From Zygnema cylindricum (lineage: Eukaryota; Streptophyta; Zygnematophyceae; Zygnematales; Zygnemataceae), in NCBI GenBank assembly GCA_037447655.1, contig JBBHKE010002346.1, positions 1 to 64,000 of the forward strand: a stretch of 64,000 bases of DNA, read 5' to 3'. Shown here piece by piece: positions 11,190-22,879 of this stretch. The notes below the pieces were generated by a model. It made no database searches. It was not told where the DNA came from and was given only the letters and a program-made list of their open reading frames with translations. The translations under genes and the position numbers were made by a program. Every line of letters begins with the position of its first letter. The first letter of the stretch is position 1.

Positions 11190-13777
11190 TCGAGATGGCA
11201 TATCGGCATAATTCAACATTGGCAATCGAACAGTCCAAATGCTTATTAGTGTAATGATGCGTAAAACTCACAAACACTCTTTTGGAGGCAGTATGTTCCA
11301 TCCCTCCCGTTGCTTTGACAGGGATACTGATCATCTCCACTCTCGGTACGAAGCAAATTAAGCATGCACAAGAGTTAATTTCCAAGAAGATTGTTCGCAC
11401 CACTTGATCTATGCTTTCTTCACACTCCTTTTATGCTCAAGTTCTCACCTGTGGAGGCCTTGATTCTCAAGCTTTCCCAACGTCTACTCCAATTCTTTCC
11501 ACTCATTGTTTCAAGCCTCATCGGTTCACCCACTCATCCAATTTTGGCTTCGCCTCTATTCGCCTGTACTTTTTTTTTTTTTTTGCTCATGCATCCGTGT
11601 TTTTTAGCGCGATGACGTCCACTTGCTTTGTTGCTCCCATCGGGGCAAGATGATTATGTCACACAACAATAAAAAAATGCTAATAACTTATTCGAGGGCT
11701 GAGTTAACATTTTCTGTTAATTTAAATAGTTCACTTTTGGTTTTTTTTTAGTTTTTGTTTGTGCCTTAATTTGTCTTTTCTGGTTGTTCGATTTTTCAGT
11801 TTCTTTCTGACTGTTTATTTCCATTATTGCGATGTACTCAGATGGTTTGCCCTCGCTGACAAAACTCACGATTTCTTTTGTTTGTCCTCACTGTACTGAT
11901 TCTTCATTGTCTCATCGTGTTACATCTTCCACACTCATTTTGTCTTTTTTATTCCACTCATCCACACACATGGTTTACCATTGCTTTTTTTCAGATGGGA
12001 TCTCCATTTCCCAGTAGAGTTAATCAACACAAATTTCAAGCGCAAATATTTCTTTCACATGGAAAGCCATAATTATTTACTTTTTCTTTAATGTGGTCGT
12101 TTATTATGTGCTTCATTGGTTTCTATTCACTAAAAAAACAGTAGATATAGTCTATAATTGATCTGTTATCCACACTTTTGCATACTTTTTGTCAACAGTT
12201 TTTGATTTGATCCCACAATTCCATACTGAAGATTCCGTCTTTTGTTCTTCTCTATTCCAATTACTTCTCATCCTTCTGCACCAAAAAACCTACTTTTTTA
12301 TTCACTTTTTATGTTCAGCTATAAGAACTTCACAACAATATATACTCACGGACATTACAACTATTTTAGTGCAAACCGTCAACATTTTTTTTTATGGGCT
12401 TGCTCTAACATAAAGATGAAAGAGTCTCATCAAGGTAGGAACAAGGTTAAACCATCTGAGTACATGGGAACAAAGGAAACGAAAAGCCCAAACGACATAG
12501 AAGAACACAAGAAGAAACAAACAAAAATGAAGAATAACGCAAGAAAACTAAGAAATAGAGAGCCAAGTTTGGTATTTTTGTTAGTCTCTCAGTGTCCAAT
12601 CTGTTACTGACACAACAAAACGATCGACAAAGTGAACCACGATTGCCTTAATAATATTTCAACGTAAAAGTGAAATGCGATTCAATGTCAAACAAACAAA
12701 CAAACAAAAGAATAATCTCCTCTTCGAAACATAACCAATAACCAATTCTATTATCAGCCTTCAGTTCCGAAAATGAAAGAATGGAAACTGGCAAATTTTG
12801 TAACTACTTGAAATGATCTCAAAAACAATTATTATACAAATGTACACTTTATTGAGGCACTAAGCTCGCATTGAATGGGCAGAAACCGCTTTTAAGCAAA
12901 TTTCTTCAAACAAAAAATAAAAAATCCACCCTAAAAAATGATTGCTTACCCAAAGTTTTACACGTCCAAACAAAACATTATTTGCACGAAAAACTAATTT
13001 CCAGTCCTTAAAGCCATAAAAGCTCCGTCTCTTGGTCACATTTGAAGAGGCTTAGGACCAAGCACCTGTGTTTAAAAAAAAAAAAAAGTACAAACTTCAC
13101 AGTTAAAAGAGGTGCAAATCGGAAAAGTACAAAAACACACTGCTTGGATCACCGAAATTAGTATGGACGTTGATTTCATACGGGGTGGTTTGTTGAGACT
13201 CCTACACGAATTAGTGTGGATTACAACTTACAGTCGATGTTATGTTCGAAAAGTTGGGAAATTTCATGCTCTATACACCATGCGGAAATTTTCCAAACAA
13301 AACTTTAAAACTAAAACAACAATTCTTTGTGCCGTCGCATATATTAGCCGCAAAAAAAAAAAAATCACTCCTTGAAACGTCCTCCAAGTGTATGAAGATT
13401 GTGTGGAACTCCGCATGAAATTTTTGAACTAGTACCGGAGAGTTGACAAGAAACAATAACTACAATTCATATCAATCCGCACGGTAAACCGATATAGTGA
13501 AATTTTAAACTTTCTTTTGCACCAATATTGTCATGTTGTGAACTAATGTTGGGTAAAGTACTATCAGGAAAAATCATGTAGTCAGTTCCGTTTAATAAAT
13601 GAGCTCTATTAGAAAAAGTGATAAGTGATATAGTCATATAAGTCACTCAGTGTAAATAGTGTGGATGAAATCTCCGGACAAACATTACAGTAGGTCACAA
13701 ACTGATCTCCTATTCACATTGACATTATGCCAAGACTGATTTAAGATGAGTGATATAATCAATGTTAGTAGACTCTT
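11190..13777. other. Gene-free interval between the transposon nest and the MATE gene
   Basis: No coding region can be supported. The frames of 60-120 codons here are T-rich shadows without recognisable domains. A CTCAGATGGTTTGCC-like segment at 11832 recurs inverted near 12450 and in related form near 550, hinting at a dispersed repeat whose ends I cannot define. Confidence 0.5.
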
Positions 13778-13888
13778 TTAGTGTTTATTGATTCCATTCC
13801 CAGTCCCAATTACATGGACCATTGTGAACCACGTTCTAAGAAAAAAAAAACTCACATTAAAAACTCTATTTTGTAAAAAAAAACTCAC

Positions 13889-14067
13889 ATTTTCATTCCA
13901 GTTCATAGCTATATGGAGGACATGTGCTAAACACCGTGTGGCAAAAAAGAGTACAAGAGTCCACCAGACTCCCTTAAGCCCCATTTTCCAGTATTGAACC
14001 GCCAATAGAGCCAAACTCACGGAAATAAGGTTCAGAAACTGTACTTTCGGCAGATACCCGAAATCTC
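13889..14067 (-). CDS. MATE exon, last transmembrane helices
   Basis: The exon opens after a GTGCGTGGCAG acceptor in phase 1 and encodes the final helices, including [16 protein letters not shown] and [12 protein letters not shown]. It ends at AATGAAAAT before GTGAGTTTT. If that donor is not used, translation continues about 37 codons through T-rich, unlikely sequence to a stop at 13778-13780. A near-copy of the donor with its A-tract (AAAACTCACAT) lies 40 bp further on. Confidence 0.7.
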
Positions 14068-17000
14068 CTGCCACGCACAAGATCCACGAAAACGACATAT
14101 ACTTTGCTAAGCTATATCTGTTTGATTAAGTTTATCTGGTTTAGTTTTACTGTTTTGGCAAAGTCGTTAAAGTTTAATCTGTTTGTTTAATTTTCACATG
14201 TTTGGCTAAGTTTTTTAATGGTTTAGTTTAGGTTTCGGATGTTTGGTTAAGTATCTGTTTCTTTGAGTTTTGTTGTTTGTTTAAGTTTCATCTCGTTTGG
14301 TGACGCTCTCACACGTGTAAGCCTTTTCTAAATTCCCATACATTTCCAGACCATTCTGACTTGCATCCTCACATCTATTGCATAATAAGGCACGACTGAG
14401 TTGCAAAAGAAGGATAAGTAAGAAAAAAATTGGAAAAGGAAAAGATGGAAAGTAGATGAGAAGTAGATAAGAAAGTAAAAAAGATAAGACCTAGATAAGA
14501 AAGTAAATGAGAAGTATACAGTCAAGTGGATAGAAGTAGATAAGAAGTAAATGAGAGGTAGAGGAGTAGGTAAGTAGATGAGAAGGAGATAAGACAGAAG
14601 ATAAGAAGTAGGGAAGAAGGTAGTTAAGAAGTAAGTATGAAAGTAGAATTATAAAAAAAAGGTCTACCTGCTCCAATTGCTATACCCTCCAATGTGACAG
14701 CCATGGCACACAGCAGCTCTGAGAGCATATTCTGCGAAAGAACGGACCGCACATGTGAACGCACTCCGTAATCCGTTGAGAGCAACGGTCCGCCCCACAT
14801 AGAGACAGCCCCCACAGTAAGGGCTAATAGGCCCCCTAGTCCTCCAGCCACCAATACCAACCACCGGGCGATACTGCGAACTCGCTGATGATTTCTCCAA
14901 TAAGAAATGTGAGGAGACAATGGAGAGAGAGGGGAGAGGAAGCAAGTCGGAGAGGGATGAACAAGTATGAGAAGGGATCGGATCGAGTGTACTTTTTTTT
15001 CAACACAAGTGTAAGTAAAAGGTGGTTGAGGTAAAGGTATGGTAAGAAGGTGTGAGGTAAATAAGGTGTGAGTTGAAGAATGTATGAGGTCAAGAAGTTC
15101 TGAGGTGAAGTACGTGTAAGGTAATGAAAGTAAAAGGGAAAGGTGTGAGGCAAGGAAGGTGGAAGGTTAAGGTGTGATGTAAAGAAAGTGTGAGGTTAAG
15201 GTGTGAAGTAAATAAGGTGTGAGGTAAAGAAGGTGAAAAGTAAAGGTGGTGTGAGTTGTACCTGTGGGTCTCGGCGAATTCCGGAGGCAATGAGTGACTG
15301 TGCCGCGACAGAAAGAGGCTCACAGAAGTAACTCAGAGTCCAGAAAAGCTGTGCGCACAAAGGGACAGAAGAAGTAAAAGAAGTTAAGAGTAACAATTTT
15401 TTTGGCTTTTGTCTAACGCTGCAATAATCTGTCATTTCCGTCACTTTCACGATCCGAACTCCGTGATTCTCGTCAAAACACTGTGATAGATCATGAACAA
15501 CAATGTTCAAAGAAAAGCTGACACTAATTTCACATCAGATCTTCTAAAGAATGCACGCCCTTCAAATGTCCACTCATCCTCCGCTCAACTTCTTACCCTT
15601 TCCTCTCCTATTCCCTCTCCTAGTCCCTCTCCTCTTCCCGCTCCTCTTCCCTCTCCTCTTCCCTCTCCTCTTCCCTCTCCTCTTCCCTCCCCTCTTCCCT
15701 CTCCTCTTCCCTCTCCTCTTCCCTCCCCTCTTCCCTCCCCTCTTCCCTCTCCTCTTCCCTCCCCTCTTCCCTCTCCTCTTCCCTCCTCTTTCCCTCCTCT
15801 TCTCTCCCCTCTTCCCTCTCCTCTTCCCTCTCCTCTTCCCTCTCCTCTTCCCCCATCTTCCCTCTCCTCTTCCCTCTCCTCTTCCGTCTCCTCTTCCCTC
15901 TCCTCTTCCCTCCCCTCTTCCCTCCCCTCTTCCCGCTCCTCTTCCCTCTCATCTTCCGTCTCCTTTTCCCTCTTCTCTTCCGTCTCCTCTTCCCTTTTCT
16001 TCTTCCATCTCCTTTTCCCTCTAATCTCCTCTTCCATCTCCTCTTCCCTCTCCTCTCCTCTTCCCTCTCCTCTTCCCTCCTCTCTTCCCTCTCCTCTTCC
16101 CTCTCCTCTTCCCACCCCTCTTCCCTCTCCTCTTGCCTCCCCTCTTCCCTCTCCTCTTCCCTCCCCTCTTCCCTCTCCTCTTCCCTCCCCTCTTCCATCT
16201 CCTCTTCCCTCTCCTCTTCCCTCTCCACTTCCCTCACCTTTTCCCTCTCCTCTTCCCTTTCCTCTTCCCTCACCTCATCCCTCCTCTTCAATCTCCTCTC
16301 CCCTATCCTCTTACCTCTCCTCTTCCCTCTCCCCTCCCCTCTCCCCTCTTTCCTCTCCTCTTCCCCTCCCTCTTCCTTCCCCTCCTCCCTCCCCTCTTCC
16401 CTCTCCTCTTCTCTCTCCTCTTCCCTCCACTCTTCCCTCTCAACTTCCCTCTCCTCTTCGCTCCACTATTCCCTCTCCTCTTCGCTCAACTCTTCCCTCT
16501 CCTCTTCCCTCTCCCCTTCCCTCTCCTCTTCCCTCTCCTTTTCCCTCCCCTCTTCCCTCTCCTCTTCCCTTCCCCCTTCCATCTCCCCTGCCTTCCCCTC
16601 TTCCCTCCCCTCGTCCCTCGCTTCTTCCCTCTCCTCTTCCCTCCCCTCTTCCCTCTCATCTTCCCTACTCTTTTCTCCTCTTCCCTGCCCTCTTCCCTCT
16701 CCTCTACCCTCTCCTCTTCCCTCTCCTCTACCCTCTCCTCTTCACTCTCCTCTTCCCTCTCCTTTTCCTCCCCTCTTCCTTCCCCTCTTCCCTCTCCCTT
16801 TCCCTCTCCTCTTCCCTCCCCTCTTCCCTCTCCTCTTCCCTCTCCCTTTCCCTCTCCTCTTCCCTCCCCTCTTCCCTCTCCTCTTCCCACTCCTCTTCCC
16901 TCTCCTCTTCCCTCTCCCCTTCCCTCCCCTCTTCCCTCTCCTCTTACCTCTCCTCTTCCCTCTCCTCTTCCCTCTCCTCTTCCCTCTCCTCTTCCCTCTC

Positions 17001-20000
17001 CTCTTCCCTCCCCTCTTCCCTCCCCTCTTCCCTCCCCTCTTCCATCTCGTCTTCCCTCTGCTCTTCCCTCTCCTCTTTGCCTCACCTCTTCCTTCCCCTC
17101 TTCCCTCTCCACTTCCCTCTCCACTTCCCTCTCCTCGTCCCTCTCCTCGTCCCCTCCTCTACCCTCCCGTCTTCCCTCACCTCAACCCTCTCCTCTTCCC
17201 TCCCCCCTTCCTTCCCCCTTCCCTCCCCTCTTCCATCCTGTAGTCCTCTCTTCTCCCTCTCCTCTTCCATCCCCACTTCCCTCTCATTTTCCCTCCTCTT
17301 CCCTCCTCTTCCCTCCCCATTTCCCTCTCCTCGTTCCTCCTCTTCCCCCTCTTCTTCCCTCTCCTCTTCCCTCTCCTCTTCCCTCTCCTCTTCCCTCCTC
17401 TTCCCTCCACTCTTCCCTGCCCTCTTCCCTCCGCTTCCCTCTCTTCTCCTCTTCCCTCTCCTCTCCTCTCCCCTCCATCTCCCTCCCCTCTTCCCTCTCC
17501 TCTTCCCTCTTCAATTTCCTCTCCTCTTCCGTCTCCTCTTCCCTCACTTCTTCCCTCTCTTCCCTCCCCTCTTCCCTCCCCTCTTCCCTCTCCTCTTCCC
17601 TCTTCAATTTCCTCTCCTCTTCCATCTCGTCTTCCCTCTGCTCTTCCCTCTCCTCTTTGCCTCACCTCTTCTTACCCCTCTTCCATCTCCTCTTCCCTCT
17701 CCACTTCCCTCTCCTCTTCCCTCTCCTCGTCCCCTCCTCTACCCTCCCGTCTTCCCTCACCTCAACCCTCTCCTCTTCCCTCCCCCCTTCCTTCCCCCTT
17801 CCCTCCCCTCTTACCTCCCGTTGTCCTCTCTTCTCCCTCTCCTCTTCCATCCCCACTTCCCTCTCATTTTCCCTCCTCTTCCCTCCTCTTCCCTCCCCAC
17901 TTCCCTCTCCTCGTTCCTCCTCTTCCCCCTCTTCTTCCCTCTCCTCTTCCCTCTCCTCTTCCCTCTCCTCTTCCCTCTCCTCTTCCCTCCTCTTCCCTCC
18001 ACTCTTCCCTGCCCTCTTCCCTCCGCTTGCCTCTCTTCTCCTCTTCCCTCTCTTCTCCTCTTCCCTCACCTCTCCTCTTTCCTCTCCTCTCCTCTCCCCT
18101 CCTTCTCCCTCTCCTCTTCCCTCTCCTCTTCCCTCTTCAATTTCCTCTCTTCTTCCGTCTCCTCTTCCCTCTCTTCTTCCCTCTCTCTTCCCTCCCCTCT
18201 TCCCTCCCCTTTTCCCTCTCCTCTTCTCTCTCCCCTTCCCTCCCCTCTTCCCTCCCCTCTTCTTTCCCCTCTTTTCCCTCCTCTTCCCTCTACCCTTCAC
18301 TCTCCTCTTCCCTCTCCTCTTCCCTCCCCTCTTCCCTCCCCTCTTCTTTCCCCTCTTTTCCCTCCTCTTCCCTCTACCCTTCACTCTCCTCTTCCCTCTC
18401 CTCTTCCCTCTCCTCTTCCTCTCCTCTTCCTTCTCCTCGTCCCTCTCCCCTTCCCTCTCCTCTTCCCTCCCCTCTTCCCTCCCCTCTTCCATCTCCTCTT
18501 CCCTCTCCTCTTCCCTATCCTCTTTCCCTCACCTCTTCCCTCTGCTCTTCCCCCTCCTCTTCCCCCTCCTCTTCCCCCTCCTCTTCCCTCTCCTCTCCCC
18601 TCCTCTTCCTTCCCCTCTTCCCTCTCCTCTTCCCTCTCCTCTTCCCTCTTCCCTTCCCTCACCTCTTCCCTCTCCTCTTCCCTCCCCTCTTCTCTCCCCT
18701 CTTTTCCCTCCTCTTCCCTCTACCCTTCCCTCTCCTCTTCCCTCTACCCTTCCCTCTCCTCTTCCCTCTACCCTTCCCTCTCCTATTCCCTCTCCTCTTC
18801 CCTCTCCTCATCCCTCTCCTCGTCCCTCTCCCCTTCCCTCTCCTCTTCCCTCCCCTCTTCCCTCTCCCCTTCCCTCTCCTCTTCCCTCCCCTCTTCCCTC
18901 CCCTCTTCCCTCTCCCCTTCCCTCTCCTCTTCCCTCTCTTCTTCCCCCTCCTCTTCCCCCTCCTCTTCCCTCTCCTCTCCCCTCCTCTTCCCTCTCCTCT
19001 TCCCTCTCCTCTTCCCTCCCCTCTTCCCTCCCCCCTTCCTTCTCCCCTACCCTCTCCTCTTCCCACTCCTCTTCCCTCTCCTCTCGCCTCCTCTCTTCCC
19101 TCCCCTCTTCTCTCCCCACTTCCCTCCCCTCTTCCCTCTCCTCTTTCCTCTCCTCTTCCCTCTCCTCTTCCCTCTCCTATTCCCTCTCCTATCCCATCTT
19201 TCCCTCTCCTCTCCTCTTCCCTCTCCTTTTCCCTCTCCTCTTCCATCCTCTCTTCCCTCTCCTCTTCCCTCTCCTCTTCCCTCTCCTCTTCCCTCTCCTC
19301 TTCCCTCTCCTCTTCCCTCTCCTCTTCCCTCTCCTATCCCATCTTTCCCTCTCCTCTCCTCTTCCCTCCCCTCTTCCCTCTCCTCATCCCTCTCCTCTTC
19401 CCTCACCACTTCCCTCCCCTCTTCCCTCCCCTCTTCCCTCTCCTCTTCCCTCCCCTCTTCCCTCTCCTCTTCCCTCTCCTCTTCCTTCCCCCGTCCCCTC
19501 TCCTCTTCCCTCTCCTCTTCCCTCCTCTCTTCCCTCTCCCTATCCCTCTCCCCTTCCCTCTCCCCTTTCCTCTCCTCTTCTCTCTCCTCTTCCCTTCTCT
19601 CTCCTCTTCCCTCTCTTCTTCCCTCTCCTCTTCTGTCTCCTCTTCCGTCTCCTCTTCCCCCTCCCCTTCCCTCCCCTCTTCCTTTTCCTCTTCCCTCTCC
19701 TCATCCCTCTCCTCTTTCCTCTCCTCTTCCCTCTTCTCTTCCCTCTCCTCTTTCCTCTCCTCTTCACTCTCCTTTTCCCTCCTCCCTTTCCTCTCCTCTT
19801 CCCTCTCCTCTTCCCTCTCCTCTTCCCTCTCCTCTTCCCTCTCCCCCTCCCCCTCCCCTTCCCCCCTCTCTCCCCCCTTCTCTTCCCTCTCCCCTTCCCT
19901 CTCCTCTTCCCTCTCCTCTTCCCTCTCCTCTTCCCTCCCTTCTTCCCTCCCCTCTTCCCTCTCCTCTTCCTTAATGGCCACGTTAGCTCCTACCTGCATT

Positions 20001-22670
20001 GCCACGTGGTGTCCAGCCATGGCCGTCACTCCACCGGATGCAGCAACTCGAGCGAGAAGAGTGTACACACTCTGGCACGTGTCAGCCCAAGATCACATAG
20101 TTTTTCAGACTTTAAAGAACCGAAGAGCTCCAACCTTATGGAGCAGAAACAATATATATTTAAGTGATTCACTTACTTCTCACCATTCCGAGAGCGAGAC
20201 GGAGAATAAGAGGCCCTGCGAGACTGGTGAAGGGCTGGAGATCAGGGCCAGAGGGTAGGGAATGCCAGCGAAGCTGCAAAGGACGAGTCGATGGCTGCCC
20301 ATTCGCCATACGTCTACCATAGTGAGATTCTTTGGACGAAGTCGACCGAGGTCTGAGGAACCATAGAAAGGCAGCTGCTCCAAGCATTTGCGCAAATAGA
20401 GTGGCCATGGCTGCTCCTGCCACTCCCCTGAACCTCCCATGGACTCTATCAGCCACAGTCTCAGTCTCCGTCTCGGTTTCAATTCCAGTTCAGATCAAGT
20501 TTCAGCTCCAGTTCCAAGTCCAGTCTCAGTATCGGTAACAGTCTCGGTATCAGTATCAGTGTCAGTGTCAGTTTCCATTTTCTGTTCCAATTCTACCACC
20601 AGTATCCGTATGGATCCATACCAGATGAGATTTTCAATTTCGGTCTCAGTCTCAAATCAAAAAATAATAGACCATGCTTTGATAGCCACCTGCCTTTCTG
20701 CACACTCTCCAGTGGAAGGCTCTCACCAGTCGCCTCTGATTGTAAGCCAATAGTCTCCTGCCACGTTGACAATGGCTGCCAGGACACAGATGGAAAGAGG
20801 AGTGCGGGAATCCTGACGACCAAGACATGCTCCCTGGCCGACAGCCATGGCCATCACAGCAGGCGCTGCAGAACAGACAAAAAGGTTCCGTCAAAACCCT
20901 ATCAAGCACTGCGACAACCTCCGTACCTTTAGACCTTGTTAGACTCCATTTGCAGAAAAATCAGCATAACACTCCAGTACGGAAAATCTGAAAATGTCTG
21001 TCACATATGAACTCATCCTACAGAGTAGCCTCCCAAAGTAGCTCACCTGAGAGAGCCCTGATTCGGAGGTAAGAGAGAGCAGGAGCTGCCACTTCCGGTG
21101 AGGCTCCCATGGCGGTCAGAAGTTGAGGCCCAAAGCCCTCCATGACCGCCATGGCTGCCAGGCCTGCCATGGCCGCCAGCACCATGGCATGGCTCAGCAC
21201 CTTGTCTGCCTGCAGAGCCCTTTCCATGCGGCTCCTTTAAGTTGCAAAGCCGATACAGAAACCCTAAAAGTGCCGAACAGTCTCCGACTGATTTCCGAAA
21301 CAGGACTCGACTGCAGTGGAGCAACAGAAGAGTACAAGAATGTACAGGAAAGTACGTATCTGGTCTCTCAAACTGAAACTGACCTCGGCTACGCTTTGTT
21401 CCACATGTTCGGTAGCCATCGACTGAGGAGAACACTGAGCCACCAGATTACAAGTGGCAGCTCCCAGGAAAGTGAACACCTGTGAGAGGAAAGAGCAGAA
21501 AGTGTGAGAGCAGTAAACTCCTCCAGTTCTTCTTCAGAGACGTTCAAACGATGATAACTTATTAAGCTTGTATGACTTGACAGAAAGAAGAGACAGATTC
21601 ACATTCAAATACAGCTGAAATGCACACTGTCTTCTAACCACGCACACAAAAAAAGGAAGAAAAAAAAGGAAAACTAATGCAAACAAAAAATTCCTCACAT
21701 AATCCCCCTCCCTCTCCGTGTCCGGGACTGGCAGGCCACCTGGAAGACAAAGTTAAACAGGGCCACATTGGGGCCGAGAGCTGCCAGCTGGCGCGATCCC
21801 AGCTGCCCCACGCACACTGTGTCGATGAGACTCATCAGAGGGTCGCAGAGCCTGCGTCACGTCATGTCACGCCATGTCATGTCATGGCACGTCGTCTCAT
21901 GTCGTCAAGTCATATCAGGTCAAGTAACACCACGTCACAGCATGTTACGTCACGTCGCGCGTCACGTCGCGTCGCGTCACGTCGCTGGCAACCCTATGGA
22001 AAAGAGGATCACGGGTCCGTGTCTCTCCTCACAATTAGGGCACAATCCATTCCTCGGGGAAAATAAAAAAGAGAAAGAGAATCCTGGTCACAGCTTACAG
22101 CGACCCGCGCCTAGAGAGACTCGGACACTGTAAATGGTGTGGATGGAAGGACAGGGAAATTTTGCAGCTGTTCACGACCAGGGCGAAGGAGAAGGAGAGA
22201 GGAAGGGGAGGGAAGGAGAGGGAGCGTGTACAAAGGGACCACAGAGGATGAAAGTCACTCACACCACTCCCAGAGCTGGTACCGCCAGGTTCCTTATCTC
22301 TCTCAGAACAGCCACTTCTGTCTCTCTTTCTCCTTCCACTCTCCACTCCTCCACTGTCACCGCAATCCCTCCCACCCATGTCCCTTCCGCCCATCAGTCT
22401 CTCTCTCCTCTCCTCTCCTTCCCTCACCTCTGTCCCTGTCGTACGTGTGGAAATTAAGCACCTTCGCGTGCGTCACCAACAGCTGCCGATACGACTGCCA
22501 GCTGTCGCACACGTGGAAGCGACTTCTGCCCATGATGCCGCAGCGGCTTTTGCGTCCAAACGACCGTTCTGGCTGGTGCCAAACGGCCAGTCAGACGGAC
22601 GGCAGCTGCAGCGTCCCACGGTGGAGAGGAGGGAGAGGCGGAAGAAGGACGCGGCGGCATCAGGTGCCAT
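13889..22670 (-). CDS. MATE-family efflux transporter, plastid type (spliced)
   Basis: MATE proteins are 12-helix cation-coupled exporters. I recognise ten exons by their translation and matching phases: 22263 to about 22360, 21740-21851, 21384-21479, 21047-21209, 20727-20865, 20184-20427, 19994-20071, 15262-15348, 14668-14884 and 13889-14067. Together they give about 460 residues. Family hallmarks are LAVPALG and [16 protein letters not shown] in helix 1, [12 protein letters not shown] at the start of the second half, and a late [12 protein letters not shown] helix. The best relatives I know are plant plastid-envelope MATEs (the EDS5/DTX44-46 group). The N terminus is unresolved: a GC-rich segment with an ATG at 22668-22670 encodes Ala/Ser/Arg-rich sequence that could be a transit peptide, but I could not fix its junction. 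The last coding exon may continue to a stop at 13778 or splice at a GTGAGT at 13883-13888. Confidence 0.85.
14085..14667. repeat. MATE intron filled with two degenerate simple repeats
   Basis: On the plus strand, 14110-14300 repeats a loose TTTGGTTAAGTTT motif and 14400-14640 repeats a loose AGTAGATAAGAAGTAAATGAG motif. Neither matches the repeats of the other introns of this gene. No frame is recognisable. Confidence 0.7.
14890..15255. repeat. MATE intron with degenerate AAGGTGTGAGGTAAAG repeat
   Basis: Between the exons 14668-14884 and 15262-15348 the plus strand repeats a loose unit of about 14-20 bp with the cores GGTGTGAGGTAAA and AAGAAGGTG. It is purine-rich on the plus strand, so the transcript carries its pyrimidine complement, the opposite of the next intron. 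Confidence 0.7.
15349..19993 (-). repeat. MATE intron of 4645 bp, almost all homopurine/homopyrimidine tract
   Basis: The flanking exons end ATGCAG before GTAGGA and begin after a good pyrimidine-tract acceptor ending GCGCACAG, both phase 0, so this is one intron. From about 15590 to 19970 the plus strand is nearly uninterrupted C and T, built from imperfect copies of a 12-mer CTCTTCCCTCTC with variants CCCCTCTTCCCT and CTCCTCTTCCCT. The transcript therefore carries its purine complement, GAGGAAGAGGGA-like. Higher-order duplications are visible: the block at about 17040-17510 recurs around 17630-18110. Because the unit is 12 bp, frames stay open for hundreds of codons, giving Pro/Ser/Leu-rich frames one way and Glu/Arg/Gly/Lys-rich frames the other. 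I regard these frames as artefacts. Confidence 0.92.
20465..20600. repeat. MATE intron with degenerate CAGTCTCAGTATCAGT repeat
   Basis: The intron 20428-20726 contains a loose six-base array of CAGTNTC/CAGTAT type on the plus strand, with copies such as GTATCAGTATCAGTGTCAG. It stops short of both splice sites. Confidence 0.75.
21855..21995. repeat. MATE intron with five-base GTCAC/GTCAT array
   Basis: Immediately upstream, in gene sense, of the exon 21740-21851, the plus strand runs through about 25 degenerate GTCAC, GTCAT and GTCGC units. The array is dense in ACGT cores, the half-site class bound by bZIP proteins; a regulatory role is only inference. It begins within a few bases of the splice acceptor. 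Confidence 0.75.
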
Positions 22671-22879
22671 GGCGCCTTTCCGATCCGCAGGACGAACATG
22701 GCGGGACGATAGAAAACGACAGTTGGCAGTCTTGAACCTCTGTTCAAGAAGGTACACGTGGCAGGAGAAGAGACGCTCCGTGGACAAACGAGAGGCAAAA
22801 CACAAATCGGCGACCCAGGTACTCGGAGAAATTTCTGGCCGTCCATTGACATACTGCCATCCACATTTTGTGGACGTCA

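Noticed and set aside
12242-12610. 122-codon frame on the plus strand
   Set aside because: No recognisable family; first half is T-rich, second half A-rich, and it overlaps other equally long frames.
15493-19974. 1493-codon forward frame rich in Pro, Ser and Leu
   Set aside because: It is the 12-bp pyrimidine repeat read in frame inside a well-supported intron of the opposite-strand MATE gene; parallel frames are equally open.
15585-20068. Many reverse frames of Glu/Arg/Gly/Lys repeats
   Set aside because: Same tract on the other strand. Only the first 26 codons of the frame at 19403-20068 (exon 19994-20071) are real MATE coding.
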